The notes under the pieces are model-generated. The model was not told the origin of the DNA. It did not search any database and saw only the letters and a list, made by a program, of their open reading frames with translations. A program made the translations under genes and the position numbers. This document shows positions 26,311 to 34,692 of a stretch of 64,000 nucleotides of DNA, piece after piece (within the stretch, counting starts at the first letter, position 1; each line of letters starts with the position of its first letter). Origin of the DNA: Geobacteraceae bacterium (GTDB lineage Bacteria; Desulfobacterota; Desulfuromonadia; Geobacterales; Pseudopelobacteraceae). Location of the stretch: NCBI GenBank assembly GCA_013336525.1, contig JAAXTM010000002.1, forward strand, positions 186,001-250,000, written 5' to 3'.

Positions 26311-26431
26311 TGTAACAGGATAAAATCAAGATCAGGTTATGGGGTGGTTACAATTGCGTGAAATGTTACCGACTGTCTGCTCCCCGACTTTTTCTACACA
26401 ACAATTACACAACCTCAACATGCCTGTAACA
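26311..26431. promoter_or_regulatory. Pho-like half sites between psiE and the PHP-glycosyltransferase gene
   Basis: TGTAACA (26311-26317), GGTTACA (26346-26352), TGTTACC (26364-26370) and TGTAACA (26425-26431) lie in the divergent intergenic gap. The half sites are good, but the 11-base pairing is less regular than at phoB and pstS. TATGCT follows the last site. Confidence 0.45.
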
Positions 26432-26454
26432 TTGATATGCTATGAATATCAGGC

Positions 26455-28899
26455 ATGAACCCATATAAAGCAGACCTGCACGTCCACTCCAGCCATTCCA
26501 ACAAACCGACCTACTGGGCCATGCGCAAGTTCAGTGTGCCGGAGAGCTATACTTCGCCCCAGCACCTGTACAAGGTCGCTCGCGAGCGCGGCATGGATTT
26601 TGTTACCATCACCGATCACAACACCATCAACGGCGCCCTGGAGATCGCTCATCTGCCGGGCACCTTCATCAGCGCCGAGATAACAGCCCACTTTCCGGAA
26701 AACGGCTGCAAGGTGCATGTGGTGGTGCTGCATATCTCTGAAGCTCAGTTCCGGACGATTCATGAACTGCGCAAGAATGTGTACGAGATGGTGGCCTATC
26801 TCCATTCAGAAAAGATCGCCCATTTTCTCGCCCACCCGCTCTACGCACAGAATGACAAACTGAACCTGGAGATCATCGAGAAGTCGCTGCTGCTCTTCAC
26901 CACCTTCGAAATAAAGAACGGCTGCAGGGCACACCGCTTCAACGGCTTCACCAAACTCATGGTCTCGTCCTTGAGCGAAGCGGTCATCACTCGCCTTGCC
27001 GACAAGTATGACATGCAGCCGTACGGCGCCACCCCCTGGGCCAAGGGTATTGTCGGCGGTTCGGATGATCATGGTGGTCTGTTCATTGCCCGGGCATACA
27101 CAACCGCCTATGACACCCCGACGGTCGATGGCTTCATCGACGCCATCAGGTCGGGAGACAGTTGGGCCGATGGCGAGGATGGCGGGCCGCTGACCATGGC
27201 CCATAGCCTGTACGGCATTGCCCACTGTTTCTACCGGGAACGGCTGGGTGATCGCCGCCGCAGCGCGACCCCCTTTGTCAGCGCCCTGCTCGACCGGTTT
27301 TTTAACATTGGTTCAGATAATGTCTCGTTCATCTATAAGATCCGGCTGTTTGTACTCAAAAACCTGCCCGCTTCTCGCGACCATACGGGAAAAGGGTTTG
27401 AAGAGATTCTCGACTCTGAAGCACGGCTACTGCTTAATGATACCGAGTTTCTGGCAGGTATCCGTAATGGTGACAGTAACCGCAAGATTTTCGCCGTCAC
27501 CAGCCGCCTTGCAAATCGACTGATTTTCCACTACACGAACCGCCTGATGACCTTGCCACAGGCCGCCGGTTTTTTTGACTACCTCAACACCATTGGCACC
27601 ATAGGGCTCGTGCACGCCCTTATTTCCCCCTACTACCTGGCGTTTCACCACCAGCACAAAGGGAAGGAGCTGATTCGGGATCTTGCGCATGCGCTGCCGG
27701 AAATGCATCAGAAGGAAGCTCCTGAAAAAATCGCCCTGTTCACCGACACCCTGGATGAGATAAATGGTGTTGCCATCACGATCAAACGCCTGATCAGTAC
27801 AGCAAAGAGCCGTGGGGTCGAACTGACGGTAATCACAGCCGGAGATAATATTGATGATGCCGTTGAAGGGGTAAAAAAGTTTCAGTCGGTGGGTGATTTT
27901 GTACTGCCGGAATATCCGGAGTTGAAACTCAACTTCCCACCGATCCTCGATGTGATGGATTACATCGAACGTGAGGGTTTTACCCGTATCCATGTCAGTA
28001 CCCCCGGTACGGTAGGGCTTTTGGGTCTCCTGATCGCACGGCTTATGGACATACCGGTGGCCGGCACTTACCACACCGAGATCCCCCAATATGTACGCAG
28101 CCTGACCAATGACGAATTTCTGGAAAAGGCGGCCTGGAGCTACATGATCTGGTTCTACGGCCAGATGGAAGAGGTCATGGTCCCTTCGGCCGGAACACGG
28201 GAACAGCTGGTTTCCCGAGGTCTGCCGCCGGAACGGATGAAGCCGCTCCCCCGCTGGGTGGATACGGAGGTTTATTCACCGGACATGCGTAATCCCAGCT
28301 TCTGGAAAAGCCGCGGTGTGGGGATGGGCAGGATTGTGCTGCTGTATGTGGGACGCGTTTCCCGGGAAAAGGGATTGGCGATGCTGGCGGACTCCTTCAA
28401 GGAACTTGTGGACGCCGGGGCGGCGCTTGCGCTTGCCGTTATTGGCGATGGGCCATACCGGGAAGAGATGGAGGCCTCCCTTGGCGGCTATCCGACTATC
28501 TTTACCGGCTATCTGGCCGGAGAGCAACTGCAGCGTGGCTATGCATCGGCGGACCTGTTTGTCTTTCCGAGTGCCACCGACACCTTTGGCAACGTCGTGC
28601 TTGAAGCGCAGGCGTCCGGTGTGCCGGTGGTCGTGTCCGATCAGGGGGGGCCACGTGAGTTGATGATTGATGGTGAAACCGGGGCGGTGTTCCAGGCCGG
28701 CAACAAAAACAGCCTGACGTCCGCAATACGCATGCTGACCTCTGACCCGGAGCGGCTGTCGCGCATGCGGCTCAGCGCCCGGCAGTTCACCCTGAACAAT
28801 GCGCCGGACAGCAGCCAGACTTACAGCACCATACTCCACCTTGAGCCGCAGCCAATTACCCCAGAAGAAGGCTCTGCTTTTGTCTGCGCCGGAATATAA
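26455..28899 (+). CDS. PHP-domain phosphoesterase fused to GT4 glycosyltransferase
   Basis: An 814-residue two-enzyme fusion. The PHP metal-hydrolase domain (about residues 1-260) has DLHVHSSHS (7-15), ITDHNTING, SAEI, AHPLY and GGSDDHGG. A helical linker (260-420) precedes a GT-B fold glycosyltransferase (426-800), with EINGVA at its start, VGRVSREKGLAMLADSF and the sugar-nucleotide motif FPSATDTFGNVVLEA near 703. The GT half resembles SqdX/MgtA-type enzymes that glycosylate diacylglycerol. Lying divergent from psiE with Pho-like sites between, it may make a phosphate-free glycolipid during starvation; substrate and acceptor are inference. No membrane helix is seen. Confidence 0.85.
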   Translation: MNPYKADLHVHSSHSNKPTYWAMRKFSVPESYTSPQHLYKVARERGMDFVTITDHNTINGALEIAHLPGTFISAEITAHFPENGCKVHVVVLHISEAQFRTIHELRKNVYEMVAYLHSEKIAHFLAHPLYAQNDKLNLEIIEKSLLLFTTFEIKNGCRAHRFNGFTKLMVSSLSEAVITRLADKYDMQPYGATPWAKGIVGGSDDHGGLFIARAYTTAYDTPTVDGFIDAIRSGDSWADGEDGGPLTMAHSLYGIAHCFYRERLGDRRRSATPFVSALLDRFFNIGSDNVSFIYKIRLFVLKNLPASRDHTGKGFEEILDSEARLLLNDTEFLAGIRNGDSNRKIFAVTSRLANRLIFHYTNRLMTLPQAAGFFDYLNTIGTIGLVHALISPYYLAFHHQHKGKELIRDLAHALPEMHQKEAPEKIALFTDTLDEINGVAITIKRLISTAKSRGVELTVITAGDNIDDAVEGVKKFQSVGDFVLPEYPELKLNFPPILDVMDYIEREGFTRIHVSTPGTVGLLGLLIARLMDIPVAGTYHTEIPQYVRSLTNDEFLEKAAWSYMIWFYGQMEEVMVPSAGTREQLVSRGLPPERMKPLPRWVDTEVYSPDMRNPSFWKSRGVGMGRIVLLYVGRVSREKGLAMLADSFKELVDAGAALALAVIGDGPYREEMEASLGGYPTIFTGYLAGEQLQRGYASADLFVFPSATDTFGNVVLEAQASGVPVVVSDQGGPRELMIDGETGAVFQAGNKNSLTSAIRMLTSDPERLSRMRLSARQFTLNNAPDSSQTYSTILHLEPQPITPEEGSAFVCAGI

Positions 28900-28920
28900 C
28901 CCATGACCGAAAATTTCCCT

Positions 28921-31590
28921 TCAGCCCTCCTCCCCCATTCTCCGGTTGATAACAACTGATGACCCCGGCAACCTTTTAGCCGCCTTCTTGACCTCGGTGG
29001 AGATCGAAGCCAGCTCTGCGTACGAGGAAACCGGTGTCAGACGGGTATTGACGATGCCTATTGAAATAGAGAGCAGGCCGAAAATTTCCTCTTCACCCTT
29101 ACGATTTACGGCTGTATAGCAACCTGCAGAAAAATCCTTTTCACCATGGAACACCGGCAAACGCTCTTCAAGAATTTTGATGACCTGTGATGACAGGTAC
29201 TCTGAATGGTGTGCTCCCGTGATGATTATAAAGTCGTCACCTCCGATATGCCCGCAAAAGCATGAAAACCCCGCATCCGATGACAGTGTTACAGCGGAGA
29301 TAATTTCTCCGATTGTCTTGATGACCACATCCCCCCGCTGAAATCCGTAATAATCGTTGTACGGTTTGAAATTATCGATATCGACATAAGCTATGTCAAA
29401 ACCCTCACCAGCCTGGAGCCGTTCGTTTATCTCGCGCTGGATACTCTCGTTGCCAGGCAGTCCGGTCAAGGGGTTGGCACCTTTGGCCAGAGTCAGGTTG
29501 ATGTCGGTAATAGCACTGATGAAGCGGTTAACATCTACAATCCCATGATAGGCCCCACCCATGGTAACGCAGATGTTGTCCACGCGTATATCCATCTCCT
29601 GAGATTGAATGATCCTGGCAGCATCCCTTATGCTGACATTCGCTTCGAACCCCAGTTTAACCGGAGCCATCAGATCGCGCATCTTCCTGGCATGATTGAT
29701 ATGAAAGGCAAAGCCGTTCATGCCGATGACATGTTCCTCCAGAAAGGTGGCACGGTTGATAATACCGACGGTGCAACAATCATCAACCACCGGCAGCACC
29801 AACAGGGTTTGATCACTTTGAAAGCGTTTGAGAACGGCAGCAAGGTTATCGGCCGGGTGTGCAGGTATCACTGGAATGGAGATGTCACCGATATTCTCTG
29901 CGGTGGCAACGACTGCCTCATGGCTACCAGCGGATTCTCGCTGAATGGGGGAGGTCATGCAGTACACATCTATTGCTGCGGCAGGGACATCGGGTGTAGA
30001 AACCGACATATCTCCCACCAACGCACCTTGCGCGATAAAAGCTTCAAACTGCAGCGGGTCTAATGGCCTGGCAAAATAATATCCTTGCGCCTGCTGGCAT
30101 TTACGCTGCTGCAGAAACTCAAGCTGCTCGCGTGTTTCCACCCCTTCGGCAATCACGTTAAGATTAAGTGAGTGAGCCATGGCAACAATTGCATCGACTA
30201 TCGCCGCATCATCGGGGTCATCAACAATATCGCGGACGAATGACCGGTCAATCTTGATCGTATCGATCGGCAGATGCTTGAGATACGAGAGCGAAGAGTA
30301 GCCGGTGCCAAAATCATCAACCGAAATGCTGATACCCAGCTCTTTAAGTCGAAGAAGCTTGCAGACAGTATCACTGGCATCGCCCATCAAGGCACTTTCG
30401 GTAAGCTCCAATTCGAGATAGTGCGGATCCAGGCCGGTCTCAGCCAGAATTTGTACTACCTGTGGCACGAAGGCTTTGTCACGCAGCTGACGCGCTGAGA
30501 GATTTACTGAGACTCGTAGCTTCGGCAGCCCGGCATCCTGCCATGCCTTATTCTGGCGGCACGCTTCCTGTAGCACAAAAGTCCCCAATCGCACGATCAG
30601 TCCATTCTCTTCTGCAACAGGGATAAACCTGTCAGGCGGAATAATGCCATGGCCGGGGCGCTGCCAGCGCACAAGAGCCTCCATACCAACTGTGTCCTTG
30701 CCGTTGATGTCCATCTTTGGCTGATAGCAGAGGAAAAATTCGCGACCTTCAATGGCGCGCAGTAATCCTGTCTCGATGCTGAGACGCTCAACAGCTTTTT
30801 GATTGAGCGCTTCGGAATAATACTGGAACGAAGCGCCATTCTGGCGGGCTTGATTCATGGCGATATGGGCATTTTGAAGCAGCTGCTCGCTTGTCACTCC
30901 GTCTAAGGGGAAACAGGCAACGCCGAAACAGGCCGGCACTATGGTTTCATCCGACCCCAGGCGAATCGGCTCGGAGAAAACCACTTGCAGCTTGTTCAAG
31001 ATCATAGCAACATCACCTTCAAGCACGGCTCCTCCAAGCACGAGGACAAATTCATCACGATGGATGCGGGCGACCGTATCATATGGGCGCAGCATCAAAA
31101 CCAGGCGCTCGGCGATGCCGCGCACCACTTCACACCCGCCACTATGCCCACGAGCATCAACTACAGCTTTGTAGCCGGTCAGACTGATATATATTACCGC
31201 CGTATTTTTTCGTTTGCGGCTGTTGAACGCAATTACCTGATTTAAACGGTCCAGCAGCAGGTTGTGGTTGGGGAGACCGGTTTCACGGTCGTAATAGGCC
31301 AGTTTTTTAATCTCTTGCTCGGCCAGATTGAAGATTTTCTGCGATGAACAGAGCTGGTGGACATAACCGCTGATTAAAATATACAAAATAATTGCGGTTG
31401 CGATGATAAATAGAATCCCCTTAAGTCCGGAAACAAACTCAAACTGGTGGGTATCCTTTACAAGCCAGGCGACAGCTTTATCAGAAAACAATACCCATAT
31501 AATCCCGACAATCGAATACATCAGGACAATTTTGGCCGGAGATAGGTTTTTGCAAGGCGCTGAAAATTTTTTTTTGGGTGTTACAAGCAT
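28921..31590 (-). CDS. Membrane c-di-GMP protein, GGDEF-EAL-CBS-GGDEF
   Basis: An 889-residue regulator of cyclic di-GMP. Two membrane helices (about residues 20-42 and 56-78) are followed by a degenerate GGDEF domain (about 95-260) whose active-site loop reads HRDEF. Next is an EAL phosphodiesterase domain with MEALVRW near 293, DDFGTGYSSLSYLK and IAEGVET. A CBS-like pair (about 570-690) and a second GGDEF domain with loop GGDDF end the protein. The EAL motifs are intact, so hydrolysis is likely; cyclase activity of the last domain is possible. The stop is 21 bases from the convergent PHP-GT gene. Confidence 0.9.
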   Translation of the reverse strand: MLVTPKKKFSAPCKNLSPAKIVLMYSIVGIIWVLFSDKAVAWLVKDTHQFEFVSGLKGILFIIATAIILYILISGYVHQLCSSQKIFNLAEQEIKKLAYYDRETGLPNHNLLLDRLNQVIAFNSRKRKNTAVIYISLTGYKAVVDARGHSGGCEVVRGIAERLVLMLRPYDTVARIHRDEFVLVLGGAVLEGDVAMILNKLQVVFSEPIRLGSDETIVPACFGVACFPLDGVTSEQLLQNAHIAMNQARQNGASFQYYSEALNQKAVERLSIETGLLRAIEGREFFLCYQPKMDINGKDTVGMEALVRWQRPGHGIIPPDRFIPVAEENGLIVRLGTFVLQEACRQNKAWQDAGLPKLRVSVNLSARQLRDKAFVPQVVQILAETGLDPHYLELELTESALMGDASDTVCKLLRLKELGISISVDDFGTGYSSLSYLKHLPIDTIKIDRSFVRDIVDDPDDAAIVDAIVAMAHSLNLNVIAEGVETREQLEFLQQRKCQQAQGYYFARPLDPLQFEAFIAQGALVGDMSVSTPDVPAAAIDVYCMTSPIQRESAGSHEAVVATAENIGDISIPVIPAHPADNLAAVLKRFQSDQTLLVLPVVDDCCTVGIINRATFLEEHVIGMNGFAFHINHARKMRDLMAPVKLGFEANVSIRDAARIIQSQEMDIRVDNICVTMGGAYHGIVDVNRFISAITDINLTLAKGANPLTGLPGNESIQREINERLQAGEGFDIAYVDIDNFKPYNDYYGFQRGDVVIKTIGEIISAVTLSSDAGFSCFCGHIGGDDFIIITGAHHSEYLSSQVIKILEERLPVFHGEKDFSAGCYTAVNRKGEEEIFGLLSISIGIVNTRLTPVSSYAELASISTEVKKAAKRLPGSSVVINRRMGEEG

Positions 31591-31661
31591 GGGAAGGAAC
31601 CTCTTTCAGTATCGCTGCATAAAGGGACACCTTGGCGGGACAATCAGCATTGGATGCCAAG

Positions 31662-33251
31662 CTATTGATGGCCGGAGCAGAGATGATAATCTCGCAGACA
31701 GGCGATCATGGATGAATCAGGGGTAGGATCAATATGCGGTATTTTGGTTTGTCCACCCAGCTTGCCACGCTCCGCCTGCGACCATTGGTAAATACCGGTC
31801 TCCGGCACTAACAGCACATCGGGTGCGTTGATACGCCCCTGACTCCTGAATGTTGCATAGTCGGCGTTCAGGCAGCGCAGGGTTGTATCCAGAATTCTGA
31901 TTGCATCATCGCTATTCAAATCTTCATCCTGTACGGCCAGAACCCACTGGTGCCGTCGAGCCGAAACATCCGTGCCGACCATGAACTCGCGCACATTCCA
32001 ATCGCCGTTTCGGTTAACGTTGGCAACCGCCTGCTCGACCTCCCCCTGAGTAATTTTCTCCTCAAGCTTGTCCAGAAAGCGATCCCGCCCGGTGAACTCG
32101 ATGAAATGTGGATCAGTGGATGTAAAGCGGATTGTGTCGCCAAGATGATAACGCCACAGCCCCGAGCAGGTGGTGAGAATGACGGCATAGCGCTGGCCGA
32201 TTTCGACCTGTCCCAGAGGAATTGCATCGGCATAGGGTGCCGGTTTACCCTGTGCGTCCAGATCTTCAAAACGGACGAACTCGAAGAAAACCCCGTAATA
32301 AGGGGTCAAGCGCATCTGCGCGTCGCCCTGTTGCTGGAATGCCATGAAGGCTTCTGATGAGGGGAGCAGTTCCAGCATGTTTGGGACGTTACCAGCGAAC
32401 AGTTTTTCAAATTCGTTACGATAGGGAATTAGGCTGGTGCCGCCATGAATGATCAGCTCCAGATGTGGCAACAGTTCCTGAAGCGGCTTGCCGCCTATCT
32501 CAGCGCAGCGTTTCATCAGCAGTATGATCCATGGTGGCACTCCGGAAATGACCCGGATCTGGTCATCTCGCAGCAGCAGCTCTGCCATTGCCTGAAGCTT
32601 CTCTTCCCACGGCAGAACCGATATATCCGCACCAGGTTCGACGAAAGGGGTCAGATACCAGGGGCGGAAACGGAGCGTAAGGGCGCTCATATCGCCGGAC
32701 CAGACTCCTCGTTTTACCTTGGTCAACCTTGTGGAACCTGACATATAGAGGATTTTGCCGTTCAGGATCTCTGATTCGGGATTTGCGGCCAGATAGCATG
32801 ACATCATGTCGAGGGCCGCCTGACGGTTCTCTGCAAACATCCGCGGTGAGAAGGGAATAAACTTGGTCGGCGCAGTTGTTCCTGACGTCTCGCAAAACAT
32901 CTTGATGGTGCCGGGCCAGGTCGTGTTATCGAGATCCGGGGCTGAACGTCCGATTGCCGAAGCTGGTGTATTGCGATAAAAGTAATCCGTCATAAATTCC
33001 TGATAAGAACGGATCGGCACACAGCTTTTGTAATAACGATAGGCAATTTTAAACGATCTGCTTTTAAACCGGTCAAAGGTATTATCCCTGCCAAATTGAG
33101 TATCGGCTGCAGTTTCAAGCAGATCTCTGAATATCTTTTGTTGGGCGGCAACCGGGTCCAGGAGATTAAAGGACTTCGCCCGCTTTACAGCTTGCAAACG
33201 GAGCATTCTCTGAAACGGCACTACCCTCTGTAACCTTGTCAGCAGCTTCAT
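31662..33251 (-). CDS. GH3 auxin-responsive-promoter family protein
   Basis: A 529-residue member of the GH3 superfamily of adenylate-forming enzymes. In plants these couple acyl acids such as auxin or jasmonate to amino acids; bacterial substrates are mostly unknown. The nucleotide motif SGTTAPTKFIPFSPRM lies near residue 116, followed by YYGVFFEFV near 308, and a C-terminal domain with TGRDRFLDKLEEKITQGEVE near 415. ATG 33251 is immediately after the stop of the alpha/beta hydrolase gene (TAGATG), so the two proteins are made together. Confidence 0.88.
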   Translation of the reverse strand: MKLLTRLQRVVPFQRMLRLQAVKRAKSFNLLDPVAAQQKIFRDLLETAADTQFGRDNTFDRFKSRSFKIAYRYYKSCVPIRSYQEFMTDYFYRNTPASAIGRSAPDLDNTTWPGTIKMFCETSGTTAPTKFIPFSPRMFAENRQAALDMMSCYLAANPESEILNGKILYMSGSTRLTKVKRGVWSGDMSALTLRFRPWYLTPFVEPGADISVLPWEEKLQAMAELLLRDDQIRVISGVPPWIILLMKRCAEIGGKPLQELLPHLELIIHGGTSLIPYRNEFEKLFAGNVPNMLELLPSSEAFMAFQQQGDAQMRLTPYYGVFFEFVRFEDLDAQGKPAPYADAIPLGQVEIGQRYAVILTTCSGLWRYHLGDTIRFTSTDPHFIEFTGRDRFLDKLEEKITQGEVEQAVANVNRNGDWNVREFMVGTDVSARRHQWVLAVQDEDLNSDDAIRILDTTLRCLNADYATFRSQGRINAPDVLLVPETGIYQWSQAERGKLGGQTKIPHIDPTPDSSMIACLRDYHLCSGHQ

Positions 33252-34328
33252 CTACACCGCCATCTGAAGACGTGGGTAAAGGAGTTTATCATACCAATTC
33301 TCAAGCAAAGGGTTGTACGCTTCATGGTGAAAGATCAGCGAGGCGTGGGCAACGCCGTCACCTACTATATCTGATTTTACAATCTTCACTTGGCATGCAG
33401 GGAACATTCTGCTGTAAAGCGAAGGCTGGCTGAACATTTTCAAAGTCGGCGATGACGGCACCAGAATATCTGATTCGTTTTCGGCGAGAAGCACCAACAC
33501 AGGGCCGGTAAAGAGCTTACTGGAAAGAAATGGAAAACGGAAATTGCGCAGCGCCACGACTCTTTCAAAGCCACCACGCGCTGTTGTATATTCGATGACA
33601 TCGTTGATTTTCTTTTGGATGGCAAGATGGCGAACGCTAAGGGTGCGGTTCCCTGCCCCGGCGTTGAAAAGCGCTTGAAAACAGCGCCGTGAGCGCTCTA
33701 TCTGCTTTGAAATATCCGCTTCATTTGCCGGGTCAGCGGCCACAATTTTTTTGAGAGTACTCTCAAGTATTCTCACTCCGTCCCGTTTTTGATCGGTCGG
33801 CCTGATCAGATCATTAGTCGTGATGACCGGGCTTATCAGGATCAAACCACGGATATTTTCATGTGTCTTTTTTCCGGTGTGTCGCAGGTAGTTGGAAAGC
33901 AGTCCGCACCCAAAACTAATACCCATGAGCAGAGGTTTTTGACCTTTTAGTGCAAGATGCTCAATCAGATCAGTCAGCTGTGCCGCAAACATCTCCTGGC
34001 TAAAGCCGTTACGCGCATAGTTCACATAGTAAATAGAGCCATGCTGGCGCAGTAACTTGCGTTGGAACTCAATAGTTTCTGTTGCATCCGGCACGAAACC
34101 TCCCAAAACAATTGTCGGCACATTACCGACACCTTTTTCCCGAAAGATCAGGCAGCGTGTTCGATGGGAATCTTGATTCTGTTCAAGGGATGCAAACTCG
34201 CGACGGCGAATTTTAGGGACAAACCGTTTGATAGAAATGCTACGCATGAAACCGGCAGCTACGGTAAAAGCAGACATCACCGAACTATTGTTCTTCACAA
34301 CCCGAAGTTTTGCCGTCTTGTCGCTCAT
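33252..34328 (-). CDS. Alpha/beta hydrolase
   Basis: A 358-residue alpha/beta-hydrolase-fold protein. The nucleophile elbow GISFGCG near residue 165 supplies the likely Ser, preceded by an oxyanion segment VLGGFVPDATE. LVLLAENESDILVPSSP near 285 probably carries the acid, and AHASLIFHHE near 338 the His. ATG 34328 follows GGAGGACTC, so the longer frame from 34379 is rejected. Substrate unknown. Translational coupling to the GH3 gene suggests a joint acyl-amide or ester pathway. Confidence 0.8.
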   Translation of the reverse strand: MSDKTAKLRVVKNNSSVMSAFTVAAGFMRSISIKRFVPKIRRREFASLEQNQDSHRTRCLIFREKGVGNVPTIVLGGFVPDATETIEFQRKLLRQHGSIYYVNYARNGFSQEMFAAQLTDLIEHLALKGQKPLLMGISFGCGLLSNYLRHTGKKTHENIRGLILISPVITTNDLIRPTDQKRDGVRILESTLKKIVAADPANEADISKQIERSRRCFQALFNAGAGNRTLSVRHLAIQKKINDVIEYTTARGGFERVVALRNFRFPFLSSKLFTGPVLVLLAENESDILVPSSPTLKMFSQPSLYSRMFPACQVKIVKSDIVGDGVAHASLIFHHEAYNPLLENWYDKLLYPRLQMAV

Positions 34329-34522
34329 GAGTCCTCCAGTTAACGCACGTTTCCCGATTACTCGGAGTTTGGAGGACATCGTAGCATTGTCAGGTTACAT
34401 ACATATTGCAGTGAGGTGAATGTTTTGCAAATTTGAGGAGGTATAACAGGGGTAAATATGGAGTGGCAGCCCAAACGGGGTCTGGATATCAAATAACCTG
34501 ATTGGTACTGATTTCCAGCGAG

Positions 34523-34633
34523 TCCCTTCTCCCTGAGGGAGAAGGTGGCCGAAGGTCGGATGAGGGGAATTACAGTGCTGCATAATGCAACTCTACCCCC
34601 TCACCCTAGCCCTCTCCCCCAGGGAGAGGGGAT
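34523..34633. repeat. Dispersed palindromic repeat pair
   Basis: The left unit, CCCTTCTCCCTGAGGGAGAA then GGTGGCCGAAGGTCGGATGAGGGG, faces an inverted right unit, CCCCCTCACCCTAGCCCTCT then CCCCCAGGGAGAGGGGA. About 30 bases lie between them. The core is an extragenic palindrome of a type common in many genomes. It lies in the 364-base gap 34329-34692; the rest of that gap shows nothing identifiable. Confidence 0.7.
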
Positions 34634-34692
34634 CATTTCCAACCATAGCCGGAGATTGGTCAAAGAGTTACATTAACAGGCTGAAAGAGTGT

